DNA from: an uncultured Clostridia bacterium
GTDB lineage: Bacteria > Bacillota > Clostridia > Oscillospirales > Acutalibacteraceae
Reading direction: 5' to 3'
Length of the DNA: 43,594 nt
Assembly: GCA_937892115.1 (NCBI GenBank)
Contig: CALAUI010000017.1
Coordinates: 1 to 43,594 of the forward strand
The notes beneath the pieces are model-generated. The model saw only the letters and a list, made by a program, of their open reading frames with translations. It did not search any database and had not been told where the DNA came from. Below, one piece after another: positions 8,947 through 17,202 of this stretch. The position numbers were made by a program, and so were the translations under genes. Positions within the stretch are counted from its first letter, which is position 1. Every line of letters starts with the position of its first letter.

Positions 8947-10227
8947 ATGTCATCTTTCACTTCAATCATTCTTGCGATAATGACCTTCATCCTTTCAATT
9001 ACGGCACAGTTCAACACCGTAAAAGTAAAGGAAGAAAAATCCGATTTTCAGCCCGTTCTGCGTTTCACGGTATGCAGTGATACCCACGTTGAAACCTTCG
9101 GCGATGCGCCCTCGGGAAGAATACAGAAAATGCTTCAGCTTGCCTATGACAAAGCGGAAGAATGCGATACGTATAACACTCTTGATGCCGCAATGTTCTG
9201 CGGTGACGTGACGGATAACGGCACGGATTTCCAGTTTCATTCATTCGCTTCAGCCGTCAGATCCGTCATAAAGGATGAAACGCAGGTGCTTGCAATCGTC
9301 GCCAAATCCCATGACAGTTATCAGGGAAAGACCAGCAGAGATATCATCACCGAAATGACCGGTGTACCTGCCGACTGGCATTACATCATCAACGGCTATC
9401 ATTTCATCGGCGTTTCCACCTCTCCCGATGAGGACGAAAATTACAGCAGTGAGCAGGTTGAATGGCTTGATGCCGAGCTTGCAAAGGCGGTTGCGGACGA
9501 TCCCGAAAAGCCCGTATTCGTAACCCACCACGAGCACGTTTCCGATACCGTTTACGGCTCTGCAGAGGGCGAATGGGGAATAAACGTATTCAGCGAGGTG
9601 CTTAAGAAGTATCCCCAGGCAGTTCATTTCTCGGGACATTCCCACTATCCCCTCAACGATCCCCACTCCATTACTCAGGATTCCTTTACCTGCATAGGTA
9701 CGGGCGCAATCAAATATATGGAATTCACCGTTGACGGCGAATCGAGAATCCATCCCGACGACTACAAAAAGGCAGGTCAGTTCTGGCTTGTTGAGGTTGA
9801 CAAAGACAGCAATATCCGTCTCAGAGGTTACAGTGTCGTAAGCGGAGCCCTGCTTTGCGAATACATCCTCAAAAACCCCGCAAAGGATGAAAACAGAACC
9901 TATGATTCCGATTATACCGACAGCTCATCCGCTCCCGCATTTCCTCAGAATGCAAAAATCAGCGTAAGCAAAATCGGCAGCAAAGCCACCGTAAAGATTC
10001 CCGCCGCCGAAAGCACAGACGGTAAAATCGTATTCCTTTACAGAGTATATTCCTACGATAAAAACGGCGAAATCATAGATTCGCAATGGTACATTAACAA
10101 TTACTGGATAAAGCCCGAATACGAATCGGTCAAAATCACGGTTAAAGCCGTAAAAGGCGGTCATATTGAAGCCGTGGCCGAAAACGCCTGCGGTATGCAG
10201 AGCGCACCTCTTACGGCAGAGGTATAA
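8947..10227 (+). CDS. Secreted or anchored metallophosphoesterase with altered GNHD motif
   Basis: A 426-aa calcineurin-like phosphoesterase with an N-terminal hydrophobic segment (residues ~4-20). The metal site shows DTH (Asp45, His47), FCGD (Asp87), a histidine-rich THHEH and SGHSH. The canonical GNHD is replaced by AKSHD, so the Asn that bridges both metals is Ser121 (codon 9307-9309). The last ~100 residues (after ~330) look like a fibronectin/Ig-type domain. By family it would cleave a phosphoester outside the membrane; the changed motif may lower or alter activity. It probably shares a transcript with the BIG2 gene. Confidence 0.88.
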   Translation: MSSFTSIILAIMTFILSITAQFNTVKVKEEKSDFQPVLRFTVCSDTHVETFGDAPSGRIQKMLQLAYDKAEECDTYNTLDAAMFCGDVTDNGTDFQFHSFASAVRSVIKDETQVLAIVAKSHDSYQGKTSRDIITEMTGVPADWHYIINGYHFIGVSTSPDEDENYSSEQVEWLDAELAKAVADDPEKPVFVTHHEHVSDTVYGSAEGEWGINVFSEVLKKYPQAVHFSGHSHYPLNDPHSITQDSFTCIGTGAIKYMEFTVDGESRIHPDDYKKAGQFWLVEVDKDSNIRLRGYSVVSGALLCEYILKNPAKDENRTYDSDYTDSSSAPAFPQNAKISVSKIGSKATVKIPAAESTDGKIVFLYRVYSYDKNGEIIDSQWYINNYWIKPEYESVKITVKAVKGGHIEAVAENACGMQSAPLTAEV

Positions 10228-10241
10228 ACATAATAAATCTA

Positions 10242-10270
10242 CTCCGTCAGGTATTACCCGGCGGAGTTTT
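10242..10270 (+). terminator. Intrinsic terminator after the second metallophosphoesterase gene
   Basis: CTCCGTCAGG pairs with CCCGGCGGAG (one mismatch, one wobble) around TATTA, followed by TTTT. Confidence 0.75.
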
Positions 10271-10386
10271 CTGTGTAAAATCACTTCAATTTATCAAATG
10301 CGTTTTTTCGGCGAATGTTCTCCCCGCCGATTTTCTCTCGTCGGGGTCCCCTTTTTCTCTTGCAGGCCGTCGGTTCGTATTATAGG

Positions 10387-10420
10387 TAAAAAATGAGGCA
10401 GTCCAAACGGACTGCCTCAT
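10387..10420 (-). terminator. Intrinsic terminator of tRNA-Thr(CGU)
   Basis: A perfect 12-bp stem (ATGAGGCAGTCC, loop AAAC) at 10393-10420; read on the minus strand it is followed by TTTTTT. It lies 4 bp beyond the tRNA 3' end. Confidence 0.85.
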
Positions 10421-10424
10421 CTTT

Positions 10425-10500
10425 TGGAGCTGATAGTCGGACTCGAACCGACGGCCTGCGCATTACGAATGCGCTGCTCTACCAACTGAGCCATATCAGC
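10425..10500 (-). tRNA. tRNA-Thr (anticodon CGU)
   Basis: A 76-nt cloverleaf on the minus strand. The acceptor arm GCTGATA pairs with TATCAGC, the D-arm is GCTC/GAGC, the anticodon stem GCGCA/TGCGC encloses TTCGTAA (anticodon CGT), the T-arm is GTCGG-TTCGAGT-CCGAC, and the discriminator T is followed by encoded CCA. It reads ACG codons. It has its own promoter and terminator. Confidence 0.95.
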
Positions 10501-10510
10501 AAGTGTTGAC

Positions 10511-10539
10511 ATTATACTTTAATATGTCGGATAATGCAA
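10511..10539 (-). promoter_or_regulatory. Promoter of tRNA-Thr(CGU)
   Basis: On the minus strand TTGCAT (10534-10539), a 17-nt spacer and TATAAT (10511-10516), ending 10 bp before the tRNA 5' end. Confidence 0.75.
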
Positions 10540-10621
10540 GACAAATTTTGAAATAATCCGAAATTTTTCTTTTTCCGGTGTCTTTGTCACAATTCGGAAA
10601 TAATTATTTCACATTTGATAC

Positions 10622-10650
10622 TTGATTTATGGAGCGAAAAAATGTATTCT
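10622..10650 (+). promoter_or_regulatory. Promoter of the lipoprotein-SDR-radC-udp run
   Basis: TTGATT (10622-10627), a 17-nt spacer and TATTCT (10645-10650), about 40 bp ahead of the lipoprotein start. Confidence 0.6.
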
Positions 10651-10691
10651 ATAAAGCGTAAGATAACAATCCGGCGTAAGGAGAATCACAC

Positions 10692-11774
10692 ATGAAAGTA
10701 AAAGGTATAATTGCCATAGCTCTCGTTTTTTCCGTTCTGTTTGCCCTCAGCTCATGCGGCGGCATCAAATCCAACAGAACAATTGAAGAAAGCGAAGTAT
10801 ACGTCGTTGACGAAAACGGTGAGGAATGCGAAGTTCAGGCGGCCGTTGACAGCGACACCGGTAAAACAGAATATTTCTACTACGACAGCGACAGCAAGAG
10901 AGTAGTGGTTGAGGCCGAAACCCAGGCCAACGGTATGACAAAATACTATTCAACCAACGCGGCCGGCAAAAAGGAAGAGGTCACCACAAAGATAGTCGTC
11001 AAGACCGAAACCGCTCCCGGTACTCCTTCCGTCAGCAAAAAGACATCCACTACGGCTTCAGGCAACAGTGCTGCACAGAGTGAATTCAACGGCGAATTTA
11101 CGGGCGATATTCAGGACTATACCGACGCTCCCACCAAGCCCATTTCCCTTATTCTCGGAGACGATATCCACGACAACGGTACTCCCAAAAAGACCGACGA
11201 TGAGCCCGTGAACAATTCCGTTAACTTCTTTGAGAACCTTGCAAAGAAAAATAAATTCACGGTCAAGGCAATCAACAGAACGGAATACGGCGGAGAGGTT
11301 TCCACTACTCCCGTTACTCTCATCAAGAGCGGCAGTAAGATGTATTTTGAGGCATCCGCTCCCGTTGACGAATCCGGCTCAACCATTTCAATGTTCATTA
11401 TCATTGACTCTGCCGCAAAGACCTGCAACGCATATATTCCCAGCGTTAAGGTTTGCTCCAATATTCCCTACGATTCGGTTGACGAAATGCTCGGCGAATA
11501 CACCTCGTTTGACGCTGAAATGGGCACATATATCGGTACCGTTCCCAAGAACGTAAACGGCAAGAAGTTTACCGTTGATTACTATACCGCAGACGACGGC
11601 TCCACCGTTCAGTATTACTACGACAACGGTACACCCGTCAGAGTTGAATCCAAGAGTCCCGACGGTACAATCAGCATTACCGAATATACAATCTCATTCA
11701 CCGCAGACGAATCAAAGCTCAGAACACCCGTCGGTTATATGAGCGCAGAGGCCTTTGAGGGTATGTTGGGATAA
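10692..11774 (+). CDS. Putative lipoprotein of unknown function
   Basis: A 360-aa protein with a signal peptide and lipobox LSSC (Cys22), so it should be lipid-anchored on the outer face of the membrane. A first region (residues ~35-105) has repeated short beta-strand patterns (VVDENGEE, YYDSDSK, YYSTNAAGK); a Ser/Thr-rich linker follows; the last ~180 residues form a beta-rich domain whose strand pattern recalls LolA/DUF4412-type folds. No catalytic motif is visible. AAGGAGA precedes the ATG. It is followed 1 bp later by an SDR gene, so the two are probably co-transcribed, although no functional link is evident. Confidence 0.75.
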   Translation: MKVKGIIAIALVFSVLFALSSCGGIKSNRTIEESEVYVVDENGEECEVQAAVDSDTGKTEYFYYDSDSKRVVVEAETQANGMTKYYSTNAAGKKEEVTTKIVVKTETAPGTPSVSKKTSTTASGNSAAQSEFNGEFTGDIQDYTDAPTKPISLILGDDIHDNGTPKKTDDEPVNNSVNFFENLAKKNKFTVKAINRTEYGGEVSTTPVTLIKSGSKMYFEASAPVDESGSTISMFIIIDSAAKTCNAYIPSVKVCSNIPYDSVDEMLGEYTSFDAEMGTYIGTVPKNVNGKKFTVDYYTADDGSTVQYYYDNGTPVRVESKSPDGTISITEYTISFTADESKLRTPVGYMSAEAFEGMLG

Positions 11775-11775
11775 G

Positions 11776-12507
11776 ATGAAAAAAACAGCATTCATTACCG
11801 GTGCATCCGGCGGAATAGGCAGTGCGATCGCTTTACGGCTTGCGCAGGACGGTTTTTCGCTTGCGCTCTGCTATAACAGTGACAGTGCTTCAATGAGTAA
11901 GCTTGAAGCGAAGCTCAGTGCCGACGGAACGGATTTTCGCTCCTACCGTCTTGACGTATCGGACACGGCTGAAACAGAAAAGATTTATAAAGAAGCTTCC
12001 GGATATTTCGGGGGCTTCTATGTGCTTGTAAACTGTGCCGGCATCGCCCTGCAGAAGCTTATGAGCGATACGACACCCGAGGAATTTGACAGAATCAACG
12101 GCATCAACTACAAAGGTGTTTACAATACCTGCCGCGTTGCCGTGCCCGAAATGGTAAGAAATCATCAGGGAAAAATCATCAACATTTCATCCATGTGGGG
12201 TATCTGCGGTGCATCCTGCGAGGTAATATATTCCGCATCAAAAGCGGCTGTAATCGGTTTCACCAAAGCCCTTGCAAGAGAGCTTGCCCCAAGCAACATT
12301 CAGGTAAACTGCATTGCTCCCGGTGCCGTTGACACAAAGATGAACAACAATCTTTCATCCGATGAAAAGGCGACCTTTGCCGAAGAAATCCCGATGGGCA
12401 GATTCGGCAGACCCGAAGAAATCGCAGGTGCGGTTTCCTTCCTTGCGGGTGATGATTCATCATACATTACCGCCCAGGTGATTACGGCAGACGGCGGTCT
12501 GACCTGA
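11776..12507 (+). CDS. SDR-family oxidoreductase (FabG-like)
   Basis: A 243-aa short-chain dehydrogenase/reductase. The Rossmann motif TGASGGIG (residues 8-15), NCAG, the catalytic Ser at NISS (138-139) and YSASK (Tyr152, Lys156) are all present, and the C-terminal AGDDSSYITAQVITADGG matches the FabG/glucose dehydrogenase-type end. It reduces a carbonyl with NAD(P)H; 3-oxoacyl-ACP reductase is one option, but a stand-alone FabG paralogue of other specificity is equally possible since no fatty acid genes are nearby. I chose the ATG at 11776; an upstream TTG at 11755 would overlap the lipoprotein gene and add seven atypical residues. Confidence 0.88.
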   Translation: MKKTAFITGASGGIGSAIALRLAQDGFSLALCYNSDSASMSKLEAKLSADGTDFRSYRLDVSDTAETEKIYKEASGYFGGFYVLVNCAGIALQKLMSDTTPEEFDRINGINYKGVYNTCRVAVPEMVRNHQGKIINISSMWGICGASCEVIYSASKAAVIGFTKALARELAPSNIQVNCIAPGAVDTKMNNNLSSDEKATFAEEIPMGRFGRPEEIAGAVSFLAGDDSSYITAQVITADGGLT

Positions 12508-12515
12508 GGTGGAAT

Positions 12516-13223
12516 ATGAGCGAAGAAAAAATCGGAAAATACCCTCACGCCGACCACAGACAGAGGGTCAGAAAAGCATTCAGAGAGGCAGGAGCCGACG
12601 GTATGCCCGACAGAGGCCTGCTTGAGCTTCTGCTCTTTTATTCCATCCCCAGAAAAGATACCAATCCCATAGCGGCGGAGCTGCTGAACAGATACGGCTC
12701 GATTCAGGCGGTTTTTGACGCTCCGTATGAGGAACTGATGCAGGTTGAAGGCATGGGTGAAAGCTCTGCCCTGCTTCTGACAATGCTGCCGGAAATTGCC
12801 CGCAGATACAGCGGAAACGGAAAGGACGTTCCTCTCCTTTTTGAAAGGGATGAAGCCGAAAAATATATTCAGTCCCTTTTCCGTGAAAGCAAAAACGAAG
12901 AATTTTACATTGTCTGCCTCAACGCGGTAGGAGGTGCGGTAGCTTGCCGCCGTCTTGCCGAGGGCAGTGAAAATCTTGTAAGAGTTGACAAGAGAGCCAT
13001 CCTTGAAGCGGCATTTGAGGCGGATGCGGATTCCGTGATTCTCGCCCATAATCATCCTTCGGGTGAAGCCGCTCCCTCGCCCGATGATATCGCTCTCACC
13101 AGAGAAGCCGCCCGTCTTCTTGCAGAAACGGGAATAGGTCTTACCGACCACATCATAGCAGGAAACGGAGAAATTCTTTCCCTTGCATCAACGGAAAAAT
13201 TCAGAGATATTTTCTCGCGTTAA
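12516..13223 (+). CDS. radC: RadC family JAB-domain protein
   Basis: A 235-aa protein of the RadC/UPF0758 family. The N-terminal half holds a helix-hairpin-helix-type segment (LMQVEGMGESSALLL, residues 75-89), and the C-terminal JAMM/JAB domain carries LAHNHPSG followed by SPDD, giving the metal-binding His178, His180 and Asp190. RadC was once linked to DNA repair, but the family role is still unsettled; a metal-dependent hydrolase or DNA-associated function is likely. It lies 8 bp after the SDR gene with GAGGTGG as ribosome binding site. Confidence 0.93.
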   Translation: MSEEKIGKYPHADHRQRVRKAFREAGADGMPDRGLLELLLFYSIPRKDTNPIAAELLNRYGSIQAVFDAPYEELMQVEGMGESSALLLTMLPEIARRYSGNGKDVPLLFERDEAEKYIQSLFRESKNEEFYIVCLNAVGGAVACRRLAEGSENLVRVDKRAILEAAFEADADSVILAHNHPSGEAAPSPDDIALTREAARLLAETGIGLTDHIIAGNGEILSLASTEKFRDIFSR

Positions 13224-13235
13224 AGGAGGATTATC

Positions 13236-13994
13236 ATGTCCGAAAGAGAATATCATATTCAGCTTACAAAAGAAGACGGTGCAAAGTATGCCATCCTCCC
13301 CGGTGACCCCGGAAGGACCGAGAAAATTGCGGCATATCTTGACAATCCGAAGGAAATAATGTTCAACCGTGAGTTCCGTACCTTCAGCGGATACCTTGAG
13401 GGTGAAAAGGTGCTTGTGGTTTCCACGGGAATCGGCGCGCCCTCTGCGGCAATCTGTGTAGAGGAGCTTGCTCACATAGGCGTTGATACCTTTATCCGTA
13501 TCGGCACCTGCGGAGGTATGCAGCTTGACGTCAATCCCGGTGACCTTGTCATTGCAAGCGGAGCAATCCGTATGGACGGTACAACAAGGGAATATCTGCC
13601 GCTTGAATTTCCCGCAGTTGCGGACGTGGACGTTACCTGCGCCCTCAGAGATGCGGCAAAGAAGCTGAACATTCCTTATCATACGGGTGTAGTTCAGGCA
13701 AAGGACAGCTTTTACAGTCAGCACGACCCGGATTCAATGGGAGTATCAGACGAGCTTAAAAGCAAATGGAAAGCATGGATCAAAGGCGGCTGTCTTGCCT
13801 CCGAAATGGAGAGCGGCGCCCTGTTTATCGTATCATCCGTCAGACGCCTTCACGCCGGTGCGGTTTTCCACGTTGTATGGAATCAGGAGCAGGCGGGCTC
13901 GGGTATGCCTACCGAACGGGTGGAGGACACCGACGGTGCCGTACGTACCGCGGTGGAAGCAATCAGAATACTGATAAAGAACGGGAAGAGATAA
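13236..13994 (+). CDS. udp: Uridine phosphorylase
   Basis: A 252-aa nucleoside phosphorylase of the PNP/UDP family, which splits uridine with phosphate into uracil and ribose 1-phosphate. Visible signatures are LPGDPGR (phosphate binding), STGIGAPSAAICVEEL, IRIGTCGG and the C-terminal SEMESGALF for ribose binding; GRTEKIAAYLDNPKE near the start is typical of uridine phosphorylases. AAAGGAGG precedes the ATG. It is last in the run after radC, with a terminator overlapping its stop codon. Confidence 0.9.
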   Translation: MSEREYHIQLTKEDGAKYAILPGDPGRTEKIAAYLDNPKEIMFNREFRTFSGYLEGEKVLVVSTGIGAPSAAICVEELAHIGVDTFIRIGTCGGMQLDVNPGDLVIASGAIRMDGTTREYLPLEFPAVADVDVTCALRDAAKKLNIPYHTGVVQAKDSFYSQHDPDSMGVSDELKSKWKAWIKGGCLASEMESGALFIVSSVRRLHAGAVFHVVWNQEQAGSGMPTERVEDTDGAVRTAVEAIRILIKNGKR

Positions 13995-14009
13995 TCTCTT
14001 CTCTTTTTT
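13985..14009 (+). terminator. Intrinsic terminator after udp
   Basis: GAAGAG/CTCTTC stem (extendable to 8 bp) around the stop codon, followed by TCTTTTTT. Confidence 0.65.
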
Positions 14010-14065
14010 ATTGTGTATTGTTCAAAAAAAATTAACTATTAATTACAAATATGTCAAAATAACTA

Positions 14066-14094
14066 TTTTATTTTATATGAAAGGATGATATAAT
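14066..14094 (+). promoter_or_regulatory. Promoter of the ABC transporter-nadD-leuS run
   Basis: A perfect TATAAT (14089-14094) with extended -10 TG (14086-14087). The -35 (TTTTAT at 14066) is weak, so the extended -10 probably carries the promoter. Confidence 0.6.
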
Positions 14095-14128
14095 ACATCC
14101 GATTACTTTGAAAACGGAGGGTTCTCTT

Positions 14129-14839
14129 TTGTCTGAAATTATCACAGTCAAAAATATGAGTAAGTCCTACGGCGACCACCGTGTACTTAAAGATATTTCC
14201 TTCGGATTCGAGTCAGGTCAGATTATCGGCCTTCTCGGTCCCAACGGCAGCGGTAAGACTTCTCTGATTAAAATTTTGGTCGGACTTATCAACGACTATA
14301 CCGGCGAGGTACTCATTGACGGCAAAAAGCCCGGCAAAGCTTCAAAAGCAATGGTTGCCTACCTGCCCGAAAAAACCTACCTTGCAGATTGGATGAAGGT
14401 CAAGGATGCAATCAATTACATTGCCGATTTCTACCCCGATTTTGACAAGGCGAAGGCACTCAAAATGGCTGAGGGCTTCAAGCTTCCTCTCAATCAGAAG
14501 GCAAAGACCATGTCAAAGGGTATGCAGGAAAAGCTTCAGCTCATCCTTGTAATGTGCAGAAACGCAAAGCTTTATATTCTTGACGAGCCCATGGGCGGTG
14601 TTGACCCCGCCGCAAGACAGTTTATTCTTGATACAATCATGAAGAATATTCCCGAGGGCTCTACAATTCTTCTTTCAACTCACCTTATCTATGACGTTGA
14701 AGAAATATTTGATTCCGTACTCATGATCGGCAAGGGCAGAGTCCTTGTCAAGACGGAAACGGAAAGAATCCGTGCGGCAGGCAAGACCGTAGAACAGTTA
14801 TTCAAGGAGGTGTACGGCAGTGTTTGGGAAACTGATTAA
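14129..14839 (+). CDS. ABC transporter ATP-binding protein
   Basis: A 236-aa ATPase subunit. Walker A is GPNGSGKT (residues 37-44), the signature region reads SKGMQEKLQL, a KGMQEK variant of LSGGQ typical of the YtrB/CcmA-like exporter group, and Walker B is LYILDEP, followed by a switch histidine in LLSTHL. I chose TTG at 14129 because ACGGAGGG lies 8 bp ahead; an upstream in-frame TTG (14108) would place the ribosome binding site inside the gene. It overlaps the permease gene by 20 bp and should drive that membrane subunit; the cargo is unknown. Confidence 0.92.
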   Translation: MSEIITVKNMSKSYGDHRVLKDISFGFESGQIIGLLGPNGSGKTSLIKILVGLINDYTGEVLIDGKKPGKASKAMVAYLPEKTYLADWMKVKDAINYIADFYPDFDKAKALKMAEGFKLPLNQKAKTMSKGMQEKLQLILVMCRNAKLYILDEPMGGVDPAARQFILDTIMKNIPEGSTILLSTHLIYDVEEIFDSVLMIGKGRVLVKTETERIRAAGKTVEQLFKEVYGSVWETD

Positions 14840-15659
14840 GAATGAAATCAAATCATCGGCTCACTCAATCGGCTTTATCTACATTGTAACCGCAATACTG
14901 ATAGGCCTCTTTGAAGTTGCCTACGCTACCAACAACACAAAAGTCGGCACAATCGCTCTCGTACTGCTCACCATTACGGGCATCGCCGCAATCGTAGTAA
15001 CCTTCTTCATGATTATCGTTCAGTTCAATAAATCGCTTTTCGGAAATCAGGGTTACCTCAGTTTCACTCTTCCCGTATCCAGCGGTCAGCTTCTTGCTTC
15101 AAAGGCACTTGTTGCCTGCTTCTGGATGATAGCAAGCTGGATTGTATCAATCCTTGTTATCACAATCATCGCATTCAAGCTCAATACTCTTATTGAAACC
15201 TCCGAATTTTTCGGAATGAATATAAAGGACCTGGGTAAGCTTTTCGTAAGCTCCATGGTAGGTGACGATTTCTCCGCCAAGTGCCTCGTTGCATTCTTCG
15301 GCGCACTTGCCGTATATGCCCTTGTGGTAGTAATCCAGCTTATCAGTGAGCTTTACTTTGCGGTCACTCTTTCCAACACGAGAATAATGCAGAAGATGGG
15401 TGTATTCTCAATCATCATCATCTTCTTTGCAGTATTCATCATCAGCTCACTTCTTCTGGGCTTCTTTACCGCAAAATTCCCACTCGGTCTTCAGATAAAC
15501 TACGATTCCACACTGGCGATTACAAAATCCCTCAACGTGGCAAGCGATAACGTACTGACCATCGTACCTCTCGGCGGCATATTCTTCTCAGTCATTTCCG
15601 CTGCTCTCCTTTTCGTTGCCACATCACTGCTTATGGACTCAAAGGTCAACATAAAGTAA
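14820..15659 (+). CDS. ABC transporter permease
   Basis: A 279-aa membrane protein with about six helices (near residues 15-35, 45-70, 95-118, 150-178, 195-218 and 250-272), starting at GTG with AAGGAGG 9 bp upstream inside the ATPase gene. The first residues KLIKNEIKSS are typical of ABC-2-type permease subunits. It should form the channel for the preceding ATPase, exporting a lipid, peptide or drug; no substrate-binding protein is present, which fits an exporter. Confidence 0.88.
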   Translation: MFGKLIKNEIKSSAHSIGFIYIVTAILIGLFEVAYATNNTKVGTIALVLLTITGIAAIVVTFFMIIVQFNKSLFGNQGYLSFTLPVSSGQLLASKALVACFWMIASWIVSILVITIIAFKLNTLIETSEFFGMNIKDLGKLFVSSMVGDDFSAKCLVAFFGALAVYALVVVIQLISELYFAVTLSNTRIMQKMGVFSIIIIFFAVFIISSLLLGFFTAKFPLGLQINYDSTLAITKSLNVASDNVLTIVPLGGIFFSVISAALLFVATSLLMDSKVNIK

Positions 15660-15660
15660 T

Positions 15661-16800
15661 ATGAAAATCGGTATTTTCGGAGGGTCGTTCAATCCTCCCC
15701 ATAAAGGCCATCTGCGGCTCGCCGCCGAAAGTGCAAAGGCAGCGGGGCTTGATAAGGTAATCATCATCCCCTCCTGCATTCCTCCCCACAAATCATCCGG
15801 GGCACTTGTAAGCGCGGAGGACCGTCTGAATATGTGCCGCCTCGCTTTTGATTCTCCTCTGTTTGAGGTTTCGTCAATAGAGCTTGACAGAGGTGACAAA
15901 AGCTATACCTATGATACGCTGAAGCAGTTAAAGGAAATTTATCCCGGAGACGAGTTTTATTTCATAGTCGGCTCGGATATGCTTTCATCCTTCAGACAGT
16001 GGTTTCGCTGGGAGGATATCCTCTCAATGTGTACTCTGCTGGCTTCATCACGTGAAGAAGGATTTGCTCCCGATTTTTCCGCATACACGGATGAACAGAA
16101 GAAAAAAATCAAGTTCACGGATTCATCCCCCTTTGAGATAAGCTCAACTCAAATCAGAATTCGTCTCAAGAGCAATATGCCCTGTGACGAATTTCTTGAC
16201 GAAAGAGTTGCGGAATATATCCGCAGTCACGGTCTCTTTGACGATGAATACGATTCATACCGTGTCATCATGAGAGAAATGCTTGACCCTCAGAGACTGT
16301 ATCACTGTGAATGTGTCAGCGAAAGCGCGGGTGAGCTTGCAAAGCTTTACGGTGTGGACGTTGAAAAGGCAAAGCTGGCAGGTCTGCTTCACGATATCAC
16401 AAAAAGGATGCCTGCGGAAGAACAGCTTGCTCTTATGGGAGAAATCACTCCTCTTGAAAAGAAAAATCACAAGGTGTGGCATCAGATGTCCGCTCCCGTT
16501 TTTCTCAAAGAAAAAGGCATAATCTCCGATGATGATATATTGAGCGCTGTCAGATGGCACACTACGGGCAAGGCGGATATGACACTGCTCCAGAAAATCA
16601 TTTACACAGCCGATTTCATTTCGGCAGACAGAAACTATCCCGACGTGGATACGGTAAGAAAGCTTGCCGGCATTTCCCTTGAACACGCAATGCTTTACAC
16701 CTGCCGTTATACGGTGAAGGACCTGGTCAATCACGACAGACCCGTTCATCCCGCCACTCTGGAGCTTTATAACGATTTACTCAGACATTTCGGAATATAA
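15661..16800 (+). CDS. nadD: NadD-YqeK fusion: nicotinate-nucleotide adenylyltransferase plus HD hydrolase
   Basis: A 379-aa fusion. Residues 1-~195 are NadD: GIFGGSFNPPHKGH (4-17) is the nucleotidyl-transferase HxGH-type motif and SSTQIR (161-166) the ISSTxIR motif; it adenylates nicotinate mononucleotide for NAD synthesis. Residues ~198-379 are an HD-domain protein of the YqeK type, with the metal-binding pair in LLHDITKR (His244, Asp245), a downstream WHT and YTADFISADR; YqeK proteins hydrolyse diadenosine tetraphosphate symmetrically. In Bacillus these are separate adjacent genes, followed by rsfS as here, so the fusion is well supported by context. Confidence 0.93.
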   Translation: MKIGIFGGSFNPPHKGHLRLAAESAKAAGLDKVIIIPSCIPPHKSSGALVSAEDRLNMCRLAFDSPLFEVSSIELDRGDKSYTYDTLKQLKEIYPGDEFYFIVGSDMLSSFRQWFRWEDILSMCTLLASSREEGFAPDFSAYTDEQKKKIKFTDSSPFEISSTQIRIRLKSNMPCDEFLDERVAEYIRSHGLFDDEYDSYRVIMREMLDPQRLYHCECVSESAGELAKLYGVDVEKAKLAGLLHDITKRMPAEEQLALMGEITPLEKKNHKVWHQMSAPVFLKEKGIISDDDILSAVRWHTTGKADMTLLQKIIYTADFISADRNYPDVDTVRKLAGISLEHAMLYTCRYTVKDLVNHDRPVHPATLELYNDLLRHFGI

Positions 16801-16819
16801 GACCTAAGGAGGAAATAAT

Positions 16820-17182
16820 ATGATGGATTCAAAAGTGCTTGCAAAAGAAATAGCAAAGGTTCTTGACGAAAAAAAGGCAATTGATATCGTTGCAATCCAG
16901 ACGGAAGAGGTCACCATCGTTTCCGACCTTTTCGTTATAGCAAGCGGTACTTCAAATACTCATACACGCTCACTTGCGGACGACGTTGAATATGAAATCA
17001 AAAAGCGCTGCGGCGTAGAGCCGGAGCATACCGAAGGCAGAGCCACCGGCTGGATTCTTCTTGACTACGGTACGGTACTCGTTCACATATTCGACGCCGA
17101 GAGCAGAGAGTATTATAATCTTGAACGCCTCTGGACAGATGCAAAGGAGCTTGACCTGTCCGACGTTATTACAGAGAATTAA
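16820..17182 (+). CDS. rsfS: Ribosome silencing factor RsfS
   Basis: A 120-aa protein of the RsfS/Iojap family, which binds ribosomal protein uL14 and blocks joining of subunits when nutrients are low. Family hallmarks are SDLFVIASGTSNTHTRSLAD, the HTEGRATGWILLDYG segment and VHIFDAESREYYNLERLW. The order nadD-yqeK-rsfS matches the common Firmicutes arrangement. AAGGAGG lies 7 bp ahead of the first of two ATG codons (16820 and 16823); either could be used. Confidence 0.95.
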   Translation: MMDSKVLAKEIAKVLDEKKAIDIVAIQTEEVTIVSDLFVIASGTSNTHTRSLADDVEYEIKKRCGVEPEHTEGRATGWILLDYGTVLVHIFDAESREYYNLERLWTDAKELDLSDVITEN

Positions 17183-17202
17183 GGAAAGGTGTTGCTGCTG
17201 TT

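Noticed and set aside
11755..11775. Upstream TTG start for the SDR gene
   Set aside because: It would overlap the lipoprotein gene and add residues not typical for an SDR N-terminus; the ATG at 11776 starts directly before the Rossmann motif.
12300..13151. A 283-codon minus-strand frame across the SDR and radC genes
   Set aside because: Antisense to two well-supported genes; odd composition and no start signals.
17183..17202. T-box or riboswitch ahead of leuS
   Set aside because: The gap to rsfS is only 20 bp, too short for any leader structure.
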